A stretch of 64,000 nucleotides of DNA from Marisa cornuarietis (Eukaryota; Mollusca; Gastropoda; Architaenioglossa; Ampullariidae), in NCBI GenBank assembly GCA_004794655.1, contig SMMW01000042.1:2671001-2735000 (forward strand). The letters run 5' to 3'. Of this stretch, positions 25,201 to 32,010 are shown one piece after another. Every line of letters starts with the position of its first letter. Position 1 is the first letter of the stretch. The notes beneath the pieces were generated by a model that did no database searches, had not been told where the DNA came from, and saw only the letters and a program-made list of their open reading frames with translations. The translations under genes and the position numbers were made by a program.

Positions 25201-28200
25201 CTCTCTCGCCAGAGGGTCCAGTGTCGCTTCAATGTGACGGTTGCTAATCCACCTCTTTTTTCAGTCATTTTCATCTGCCATTTACTTTTATCATATTTTT
25301 TTATTTGTAAAAAAATGCAGTTCCCCTCATAAATGTTTCAGCTAGAACTATGTACTGTTACCTTCCATTTTGCAGTGATGGGACAGTTTTAAGAAAATAC
25401 TACAAAATTAAACCGTCTCTACATGTAGTACAAAAGTTGTTGATGGCATGTATGCAACATTGTCAGTGTGAAGCAAAATTGTCTTACCTTAAATTATTTT
25501 TAAAGACTTTTCAGAACTGATAAACAAGGTGAAAAATATGAATTATCTAATTCTTCTGAAAACATGAGCTTTGCAGCTTTTGGTGTTGGCTTGCTATTAG
25601 CATGTCTCCTTATATTGTACATTTTACTTTAGTGCATGCATGAATGCATTAACTGAATGATTTGGGTGTGCTTACCTCTTTGCTTTGTGTTTGTTTCTTA
25701 AGATTTTTGTCTGTTGCAGTGAAGCAAAATTTTGCACTGCTGGAACGAGTCCTCGTGGCCTTTTGGTTTGGCTCATCAGCTCTCACGTGTGCAGTAAGAC
25801 TTTTTTTATTTTCTCTTGTTTTGTTTTCACATTTTCTCTCTAGATGACACCATGTAGGGTTCTTGTCTCTCATTTTACACTTTGATAATGTGAATTTTAT
25901 TATCAGGTTCCTCAGCATTTTCTGTTCAAGTCTTTTTTAACTGTTTCCAGTTACTGTCATATATTTTGCACATGGTAGTCAGTCCAACACGATGCTTTGT
26001 TTTGAAATCAAATATTTAATCTTATCCAGTTTATAGTCTGGCCAAACTCAAACTATGACAAATGACCAGATAACTTTGTGTTGTTGTTTGAAATCACTTT
26101 TTCTATTGGCTATGCTTAATAAAACCTATTGTCAAGCCAAGTATATAAACATCACATATAATACATGTAAACACCAAAAGTCACACGTTTAGCCACCAGG
26201 AACCAACATGTTGAAGCAGTATATTTTTCTGTTCTCACTCTCTCATACCTGAATACTAATAGCAGCATACAGTTTAAGAATACAAGTACCTTGGCACTCT
26301 TACTGACAACAAGTTAATCTTTTAATGCAAATTTGAAAGTCATCCACAAAAATTGCCAGCCTAGGGTCTATTGTTTTCAGCGTCAATTGCCACTTCAAGA
26401 TATGTGTATGTGGGAAAGATGTGTACTTAGATGCTTTTGTCCTGAGATATGGGGTCCTACAAGGGTCTGTCTTGGGTCCAATACTTTTTGTGTTGTATAT
26501 GCACATCCCTTCACCTAACTGGCTTGAGGGGACGGCTCTCTGTCGTTTTGTATCGTCCATGAATTCACGTCGTATTTTGAGGTTTCCAGTTGACCTGTCA
26601 CTTTTGCCATGCTGTTTTCTCTGTTCTTTGTTGTTATTCAATGCCTAAGCCACGTCGTATCTTCCCACTTCGACATCATCCACTAACGGTCTCCTATTCT
26701 TCGCTTTGCCAGCTTGCCGTAAGTTTTTGACTTTGCGGGATTACTTGTGCCTCCTTCACTGAAACTGTTAACTGTTTCGCCACTGCAGACCAATCAGTTT
26801 TCCATCTTGTGATGTGCGGGCCTGTGCATCATGGCTGCAAGTTTAGCAGAATAGATGTTGGATGTCCACGCCTCAACGATGTCGCAGATGATGGATGTGT
26901 TTCTTCATGATTTGCGGTTTTATGTCGTCCTGCGCCGTGTTTGCTTTAAGGGTGCTGTCACATTCGCTTCTTTAGTGCCTGGATACTCAACTGTGTTGCC
27001 CTAATACTTCCAATGAAGTATTCAGACAAATCTTTCTTCACCTCCCCTTGACAGTGGGAGACCAGAAATGTTGCTCTGCGTAACGCCATTACTTTCAGTT
27101 TGTGTACAACATTTTGAGTTTGCCTTTGGTGATGTTGTGCTGTGGAGTCTGCTAAACTACATGGATACTTCTGACTGATTGCTGATGTCAAAGGGCATTG
27201 GGCGTGCTGCCAGCAGGGAAGTGCGCTATACAAGTGTTTCTATATTATTATTATTATATGTCCCCTCTCTCTCTGATATTTTATGCTATGCCATGTAACA
27301 TGTGAGTTTAGGTGTCATTCTCGATCAGAATTTGACTTTTCATCATCATATTTCTCATGTCTGCTTACTTTCAAATTCGTAGGATCAGTACCATCCGTCA
27401 TTATCTCACCACTGATGCAACTAAAACTCTACTCTGTGCCTTTATGCTCTCAAGGATTGACTATCATAATTCTCGTTTGGGTGGCATTCCCAAGTATCTT
27501 CTTGACAGACTGCAAAGGATCCAGAATAATGCTATTCACCTCATCTGCAGACAATCTTGATGTGAACATGTATCACCCCTCCTTCACTCACTTCACTGGC
27601 TGGCAGTTGCAGATTATGTAGTAAATAAAATTTCCACTTTTATTCTGCTGTTTCTGGCCCTGGTCCTTAGTACCTCTCCAACCTCACTCCCATCTATACA
27701 GCTGCACGACTTCTTTGCTCATCTTGACACCAAGCTTCTTCGGGTGCCACTAAGACAAAGACGTATGGTCAAAGGTCTTTCTTCTACCCAGCCTCATCAG
27801 TTTGGAGCAGAGTACCCATCAGACTTCATCACTCTTACCACCTTTAAGTCAAAACTTAAGACTCATTTTTTTTTTCAGAACAGAGTGTTCACTGCAACCC
27901 TGTCCTGACCATGTGCGTGTGTCTGTATTTACCTTGTGCATTAGTAAGTGTGTCTGTTGTAGAAGTGAGCATGTGTGTTACGTGAGCATATGGGTGCATG
28001 ATTATTAGTGATTCCATTTATGTGGCTAGGTCTGTATCGCTTCTGTAAAGTGCTTTGAGCAAATCATTGGAAAAATGCTATAAAAATGTTTTTTATTATT
28101 ATATTATCTACTTACCAGAATCTGTTTATAACTTGGACCAAATAGATAGTGTTTAAAAACATTTTTCTGTGAACACTACTCCTTAACAGGTGTGCTACTC

Positions 28201-31116
28201 TCATAAACATAGTCTACTACTAACCTTTTTCTCTTTCTCTGTCTCCACCCTCCCCCTTTTGTTTATTTCTTGATTTGTCAGGTCTTTCTGATAGCCATTT
28301 CTTGATTACTTTTTTGATTCTGTCTTTTGTACTTCATTTGCTGCACATTGACCTAGTTTGGTTCCTATATGCGTGGGATTCACTGGTCAAGTCAGCTGTT
28401 GTAGAGGATTTTTTTTATTTCGGACCATTTTGTGCAGTCCTTGGTGACTGATCTCTCTTGACCAAGGCGTAAAAAGACATCTGTTTTGTGTAGAAATTTG
28501 AAGAAGATTGACCTGAACGCTTTCAGAGAAGACCTGTTTCAGTCAAAGTTGTTATTAGATCCTCAACAGATGTTGATGAGTTAGCAGAGTTATATAATCA
28601 GACTTTATTAGAGCTGCTTGATAAGCATCCACCTGCAGTTAGCAAAATTGTTGTAGACAGACCAGATTGTGCATGGTTTTGTGAGGGGGTGAGTGAAGCC
28701 AAGAAACAAAGACCATTCGCAGAGAAAAAGTGGAGGAAGACCAAACTTGAGATTGACAGACAGCTGTATAAGTTAGCCAGAAATAAATATGTGTGTGCTG
28801 TATAAAAAGGTTAACTCGTTATTTGTACAGGAGCAGCTAGAGGCTGCAAATGGAAATCCCAGAAAGACTTTTGACATTGTGAACACCTTGTTGGGTAAGA
28901 ACAGAACTAGTCCGGTTCTTCCTGAGGTGGATGTCAAGTCAGCTGCTGATCAGCTGTCTTCCTTCTTTGTAAATAAGATAAAGGAAATTAGTGCTGGAGT
29001 TGAGAGTGCAGCTTGTGAGTTGCCATAGTGTGAGGAAGACTATTCTGTGCCATTTGCTGGTGTTCCGCTGACTTCTTTCACCTCTATTGATGAAAGTTAC
29101 TTGAGGAAACTTGTAGCAAGATCAACTAAAACTTCATGTGCTATGGATCCTGTACCAACTATATTTATTATTCAACTTTTGGACATTCTATTTCCTGTCA
29201 TTTTGGACATTATTAATGCCAGTTTGAGAGCAGGTTGTGTTCCACGGTGTTTTAAACAGGCCGTTGTGAAGCCCTTGTTGAAAAAGGCACTGTATAAATG
29301 CGCATGTATTATTATGTTATAATAACATGCGCAAAGAATTGCCTTAAATCATGGTAGCCGTTGTCCTTGCCCTACATACATACAATGCACCCAAGCATTT
29401 CTGCCTCCACTCAGAGCCCCTATTCCAATTCAGAAAGCCAAAGGTGAACACAGATTTAATAAAAGCATCGTAAAATGAACTTGAAACCATCTTATTTACA
29501 CTGAGTGACCCATGTTTCTGAAGATGGTAGACTGTCGGCTGACATTTTTTATGTATAGCCTTGGAGTTTACATCAAACATTAGCTTTTTGTCAGCAGTTC
29601 TAAGGTATTTGTATTCCAGCACTCTTTCAATCTTTGTTTAATCAATTATTAGCTCAGGGATAAGTGAAGGGTTCCTCTAAAACTGATAACCATTTCATTA
29701 GTTTTTTTGAATATTTATTCTCAAATAACCACTTTTGCACAGCTGCGAAGCCTTTGGATCTTAGGGAAGTCCATATATCCATGACACTCCTAAACTAGGC
29801 TCAAGTAGGTAGTTGTTTATGCATGCATATATGCATATTTGCATATGTGTGTATCGCCCCATACACACAGGTGTGTGGGGGAGGGGTTTGAGTGTTACCA
29901 TTTTGCATTGATACTTAATGTTGAATTTTTATCTTAATTCTCATTTTGTGATTTTTCCATTTTGAATGTCATGTACTTTTATATGACCTGGATGGTTTGA
30001 CAGTTGAAAATGTAACTAATTTCTCCAGTATTGATTTCACTCATCCTGAACAGCCTTTTTTGGTGTGCATTATAAATGCATATTTCACTCACTGTTCTGC
30101 ATTGTTTTGTTATTCCTCGTAAAATTTTGTCATTATAATAACTGTTGTCGCAAATACTAAAACATTTCTTTTTTCTGCTGTCAAGCATATCTCTATGAGG
30201 CATTTTTAGCATGTGGTATCCATAATACAAAATTAATGTCTTCAGACTTAAGAGGCATAATATAATTAGGATCATGCTGTCTCTGTTGTATAGTACTTAA
30301 GTGGAAACAAATTTTGCAGAGTTTATGGTTCTACATCTTCATAAATGATTATGATCGCCCCTTCATGCACACAAGTGACAAGTACACAACATTTTCAGCT
30401 GAGTGGGATGTCTTACGATGGGTTATTGCAGCATTCCCATTCATTGGTATTCCCATCGGAGTACTTCATGCCTGCTTTGTGGCATGTGGAGAAGGATCAC
30501 CAGTGAGTCATAGCTATTTAACTTAGATTATGTTTAAAATTCGCTGGTTGTTTGATAGCACATGGAAATGGTTTCAATGTTTGGCAGCAGATAGAACTAC
30601 TGTTAGATTCTGGTATTTGTTAAAATAGCTGTCTCATCTGAGTAGCTGCCAGAACTATTACAGTTTGATAGGTATCATGGTCAGAGTCCTTTTGTAGTTC
30701 TAAGGAAGATTATCACTGTCTGGTAGTCTCATGACATGTGCAACAAGTTTGGCATAATTGGTTTATCATGCCTTTTGGCCTGAAACTGCTCAGTCGGAAT
30801 AGTCATCGAAAGAAGCATAAGTTAAAGGCAATACAAGAACAAAAAAGTAAATATTATGCAGAAGTATACTCTTGTAACCTTGCACACTTTTGATTTACAG
30901 GTGTGTGTCAAGCTGTGGTGTGGCATCACAGAACGAGTAAGGGAGCATAACTTTGACCAGCTGCCTCCTCCACCACCACCAGAACCAACAGCTCCCCCAT
31001 ACATGTACACCTATATGGACAGTGCATATCCCCTTGATGATGTCACCTACAAGATGGAGTATGATCCTCCAGAAACTGAGCCATTGCGTCCACACAACAG
31101 CTCTACACGTATCTGA
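13101..31116 (+). CDS. SLC6-like membrane protein, divergent (14 exons, 5' incomplete)
   Basis: Exons: 13101-13254, 14043-14180, 14371-14548, 15872-15922, 16898-17069, 17318-17464, 20044-20150, 20683-20789, 21047-21168, 21598-21750, 24488-24584, 25720-25793, 30320-30502, 30901-31116. All introns are GT..AG, every phase matches, and the sum is 1899 nt (632 codons plus stop), close to usual SLC6 length. Family landmarks: IPALFVQLKIGGYLQKG and FFPIWKGVG (TM2 and loop 1), a two-cysteine loop after TM3, a long loop 2 with SSG..W before TM4, and GPGL before TM8. Known SLC6 proteins are sodium-coupled carriers of amino acids, amines or osmolytes in the plasma membrane. Here the TM1 GLGN-type and TM8 LDS-type sodium sites are not recognisable, so transport is doubtful. 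The 5' exon(s), including the start codon, were not found. Family level is fairly sure; substrate and orthology are unknown. Confidence 0.85.
13981..14042 (+). promoter_or_regulatory. (GT)n-rich 3' splice site of exon 2
   Basis: The last 60 bases of this intron are runs of TG and TGGG with a single TC just before the AG at 14041-14042, in place of a pyrimidine tract. UG repeats at acceptors are known binding sites for splicing repressors such as TDP-43 (the human CFTR exon 9 case). Regulation of this exon is inferred, not shown. Confidence 0.5.
14043..14180 (+). CDS. SLC6-like exon 2: TM2 and intracellular loop 1
   Basis: It encodes GLSLVAVFVSLLILCIPALF then VQLKIGGYLQKGIVGAFSMF and FPIWKG, the best family match in the gene (compare the generic IPLFYMELALGQ..G pattern). 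It is 138 nt long with phase 1 at both ends, so skipping would keep frame. Its acceptor follows a G/T repeat rather than a pyrimidine tract. Confidence 0.88.
14371..14548 (+). CDS. SLC6-like exon 3: TM3 and start of loop 2
   Basis: Acceptor CATCTTCCAG, donor CAGCAAAG|GTCTGT (phase 2). It encodes VGIAALLDLLLRISSLAPVV (TM3 start), then HPFVWGYCSG and AAECIDD. The two cysteines 11 residues apart correspond to the disulphide pair in extracellular loop 2 of SLC6 proteins. The usual TM3 YYN tyrosine motif is absent. Confidence 0.85.
14549..15871 (+). repeat. SLC6-like intron 3 with LINE/SINE tail (15117-15200)
   Basis: The intron is AT-rich. On the minus strand 15200-15117 reads GTAAAGCACTATGAGC ... 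GCTCTATAAGTGTA followed by TTATTACTATTATT, the short 3' tail shared by many LINE/SINE copies in this window. The 240 bp beyond it may be the body of the same insertion, but no coding match was seen. Confidence 0.55.
15872..15922 (+). CDS. SLC6-like exon 4: loop 2 micro-exon
   Basis: A 51-nt exon between TTCTCTACAG and GA|GTGAGT (phase 2 at both ends), coding MPVFRESAYRVEQLFYE. It was recognised because it joins exons 3 and 5 in frame and supplies the polar loop segment that SLC6 proteins carry before the SSG motif. Confidence 0.75.
16898..17069 (+). CDS. SLC6-like exon 5: end of loop 2 and TM4
   Basis: Acceptor TTTTACTAG, donor GGATGG|GTGAGC (phase 0). It encodes YEFLQKSSGPSQINGFPQWR, then the hydrophobic segment VSLMPVTLAIVWVMVFLLVG. 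SSG followed by W and a W-containing TM4 is the normal order in the SLC6 family. Confidence 0.85.
17318..17464 (+). CDS. SLC6-like exon 6: TM5 and loop 3
   Basis: Acceptor GTTACAG, donor CTTGAG|GTGAGC, phase 0 at both ends, 49 codons. ILFLLGPAALSCLLAVTGYG is TM5; the polar remainder (DTLAFLQKHYRVSFDD) sits where SLC6 proteins have extracellular loop 3 before the W..A..Q of TM6. Confidence 0.83.
17465..20043 (+). other. SLC6-like intron 6, contains an inverted-repeat element
   Basis: A 2.6-kb AT-rich intron. The only structure recognised is the inverted repeat at 19006-19470; no further exon is needed, because exons 6 and 7 join in phase. Confidence 0.5.
19006..19470. repeat. Imperfect inverted-repeat element, MITE-like
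   Basis: The left end (19018-19055: CAGTCGATTCAACCATG.. and CGATTCAACCACG) is the rough reverse complement of the right end (19400-19462: GTGGTTGAATTGGG.. and GGTCAAATCGACCAG). A shorter relative is at 6551-6615. It has no coding capacity and no clear target duplication. It is probably a decayed non-autonomous DNA transposon. Confidence 0.5.
20044..20150 (+). CDS. SLC6-like exon 7: TM6
   Basis: Acceptor TCTCTTTTTAG, donor AACAT|GTAAGG (phase 2). It encodes NWTKGFQLVMYSIPAWSAIA. The W and Q positions match the TM6 pattern W..A..QIFFS, and the serine at the Na1-type position may be kept. The flexible GxG hinge that breaks TM6 is replaced by IPAWS. Confidence 0.8.
20683..20789 (+). CDS. SLC6-like exon 8: TM7
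   Basis: Acceptor TTGTGTTACAG, donor TTCAT|GTAAGT (phase 1). It encodes GWLLLVMVYALLSQLPPIAM followed by APYISNMLKKNAYVS, a hydrophobic helix and a polar loop at the position of TM7 and extracellular loop 4. Confidence 0.82.
21047..21168 (+). CDS. SLC6-like exon 9: loop 4 and first half of TM8
   Basis: Acceptor ATGTTTCAG, donor TTTCTG|GTAAGT (phase 0). VGPGLVLWQMPAAFTALNIP matches the family pattern G.GL.F..YPEA....P before TM8, although the Pro-Glu pair is lost. AFIFFLSAFLFSLMFL begins TM8. Confidence 0.83.
21598..21750 (+). CDS. SLC6-like exon 10: rest of TM8, loop, TM9
   Basis: Acceptor TACGCACAG, donor CACGG|GTTGGT (weaker, phase 0), 51 codons. CVGCLTIVDNVVEALAGWIE stands where SLC6 proteins have LDS.F...E....A..D; the Asp-Ser of the Na2 site is not present. 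SKVAVHLLITFIVMCVAKAL is TM9. Confidence 0.82.
21751..24487 (+). other. SLC6-like intron 10, mostly featureless
   Basis: A 2.7-kb intron, AT-rich, with no exon seen. Its one recognisable insert is the LINE tail at 23805-23880. Confidence 0.5.
23805..23880 (+). repeat. LINE 3' tail: AGCGCTAAGAGCATGCTC ... (ATT)n
   Basis: The segment AGCGCTAAGAGCATGCTCTC..GTGAATATGCGCTATAAAAAT then (ATT)n is nearly the same, over about 65 bp, as the 3' end of the minus-strand LINE at 43337-43402. It is a very short (5'-truncated) copy of that family, with its body perhaps starting near 23640. Confidence 0.7.
24488..24584 (+). CDS. SLC6-like exon 11: TM10
   Basis: Acceptor GTCAACAG, donor GTATG|GTAAGT (phase 1). 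AGYYYSMLFDSSMYQLRFII then IIMLMALGFLVVY matches the loop G..Y...L.D....... and TM10 of SLC6 proteins. Confidence 0.85.
25127..25230 (+). repeat. Two-copy tandem repeat with (CT)n, intron 11
   Basis: Units of 55 bp and 49 bp start CACCTATCTGTGTTTCTCTC and end CAGAGGGTCCAGTGTCGCTT. They are identical apart from the length of the internal (CT)n run, so the duplication is recent. Confidence 0.85.
25720..25793 (+). CDS. SLC6-like exon 12: TM10-TM11 linker
   Basis: Acceptor CTGTTGCAG, donor TGTGCA|GTAAGA (phase 0). VKQNFALLERVLVAFWFGSS takes the place of the amphipathic segment that leads into TM11. It is short, but the phases fit both neighbours. Confidence 0.78.
26270..26440 (+). mobile_element. 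Non-LTR RT thumb scrap
   Basis: It reads EYKYLGTLTDNKLIF followed, after a stop and shifts, by a partial match to the HKKCQPTVY-type segment. The same family appears in opposite orientation at 29319-29775. Only about 170 bp are left. Confidence 0.55.
26445..28112 (+). mobile_element. CR1/L2-like LINE 3' half, split by a nested insertion
   Basis: Before the insert: YGVLQGSVLGPILFVLYMH (RT motif B), 26445-26508. After it: LGVILDQNLTFHHHISHVC, then ISTIRHYLTTDATKTLLCAF and SRIDYHNSRLGGIPKYLLDR (thumb; 27300-27560), a C-terminal stretch to about 27905 and a 3'UTR ending GCTATAAAAATG and (ATT)n near 28105. Frames are broken at several points. The YADD region is missing at the insertion site, so some host-element sequence was lost there. 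Confidence 0.8.
26509..27258 (+). mobile_element. Nested insertion with (ATT)n tail, head shared with 49371
   Basis: It starts CTTCACCTAACTGGCTTGAG and continues almost identically for about 70 bp with the insert at 49371. It ends GTGCGCTATACAAG...(ATT)n. It interrupts the RT frame of the surrounding LINE and has no recognisable protein. The head plus LINE-type tail suggest a non-autonomous retroelement, but the middle parts of the two copies do not obviously match. Confidence 0.55.
28385..29318 (+). mobile_element. Internally deleted copy of the left-edge LINE family
   Basis: Bases 28385-28800 match the minus-strand copy at 1745-1345 almost word for word (LLDKHPPAVSKIVVDRPDCA, WFCEGVSEAKKQR). 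The segment 28789-29028 holds ANGNPRKTFDIVNTLLGKNR and SSFFVNKIKEISAG, and 29047-29280 the RT fingers (FTSIDESYLRKLV, CAMDPVPT, CFKQAVVKPLLKK). Directly after this the sequence jumps to the 3' tail GCACTGTATAAATGCGCATG plus ATTATTAT, so RT palm, thumb and 3'UTR were lost by deletion. Stops separate the frames. Confidence 0.8.
29319..29775 (-). mobile_element. Non-LTR RT fragment, tail-to-tail with the previous copy
   Basis: The minus strand reads KKTNEMVISFRG, then EYKYLRTADKKLMFDVNSKA, IHKKCQPTVYHLQKHGSLSV and FYDAFIKSVFTFGFLNWN: RT motif D and thumb of a LINE family different from the CR1/L2 copies nearby. A 92-codon piece (29622-29344) is open. Its 3' end (TTTGCGCATGTTATTATA) faces the 3' end of the plus-strand copy. 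Confidence 0.75.
30320..30502 (+). CDS. SLC6-like exon 13: TM11-TM12
   Basis: Acceptor ATTTTGCAG, donor TCACCA|GTGAGT (phase 0), 61 codons. SLWFYIFINDYDRPFM ends the TM11 region; after a polar loop, VLRWVIAAFPFIGIPIGVLH is TM12, with the W..G....IP..... spacing usual for the last SLC6 helix. The 4.5-kb intron before it is filled with LINE copies. Confidence 0.85.
30901..31116 (+). CDS. SLC6-like exon 14: cytoplasmic C-tail and stop
   Basis: Acceptor TTGATTTACAG, phase 0; stop TGA at 31114-31116. The 71-residue tail has LPPPPPPEPTAPP, a tyrosine/acidic stretch (YMDSAYPLDD, YKMEYDPPET), and ends SSTRI. T-x-I at the terminus fits a class I PDZ ligand (S/T-x-hydrophobic); the proline run could bind SH3-type domains. 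Both are inference from motif. Confidence 0.82.
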   Translation: MCVKLWCGITERVREHNFDQLPPPPPPEPTAPPYMYTYMDSAYPLDDVTYKMEYDPPETEPLRPHNSSTRI

Positions 31117-32010
31117 AACTAGAAAACTGTCAAGCCAGCCTTTGACAGCAGTTGAGATGATCCTGTTTTCAGACAAATCGGAAGCTAGTTGGAGAAATAT
31201 GTGAATAAGTTTCATCATTGTAAATTTTCAGTTCATTTTCAAGACATTGTACAAATTGTACAAAAGCTCTGTGCAAGGTGTCAGGTGCAGAGGGGCAGAC
31301 TTTTTATGCCAGATCACCATATGACTGCAGCAATGTTGATGTTCCCAGAAAACTGTGTAACACTGGCAGCAAGTCATTAGTGTTTCAGTGCACTCATCCA
31401 CCCATTGGACATGCTATCCTTCGCCAAGAGTAAGGACTGAAGACCTCACTCAGATAAATGTATCTGTGTATTTCGCTAACAGGATTTTGTAGACATGAGC
31501 TGGACAAGTATCCTGTTTGTTGTGCTATTGCCAATAGGCAGACATAAGAAACTTGTGAGTGCCGTTTTAGCCCTTTAAATTGCTGTACTAAGGTCTACAA
31601 AGGCTTGCAAAAACTAATTTTTGATGATTTTTGTGTTTCAGCAGTACTAAAAATACTGCATAGTCATAGGTGTGTTTTATACAGTTATGGGGGAAAGGAT
31701 GTCTATAGCATAACTGTAATATCACAGGTCATCCATATAAGTCTGCAAAAAAGATAAATATAATGTTTGAGGTCTGCACATTTTTTGCACCTGTTGGATT
31801 TGGGTGTATGCAAAATGCAAGGATTCAGAGATCTGAAATTAGTTTGTACACATGAACATGATGCTGAAATCATGTCTGTTATATAATGGCTGAAGGGCTG
31901 AATTGAGGAATGTTCTGAGTAGAAGTAGTAACGGTCATTCTGTTTTGGAGTTATTAAAATGAATACCTTTGGGAAGATTTCAGATGATGGATCATTTAAA
32001 AGCAATAAAG
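31117..32010 (+). other. 3'UTR of the SLC6-like gene with candidate poly(A) signal
   Basis: This is untranslated sequence after TGA at 31114-31116. The clearest AATAAA downstream is at 32004-32009; another is at about 32965. The true end cannot be fixed from sequence alone. Confidence 0.4.

Larger units (their letters stand above)
25794..30319 (+). other. SLC6-like intron 12, LINE cluster
   Basis: The largest intron (4.5 kb). About three quarters of it is retroelement: fragments at 26270-26440, 26445-28112 (with a nested insert), 28385-29318 and 29319-29775. The sequence before 26270 and after 29775 is ordinary AT-rich intron. Confidence 0.7.
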
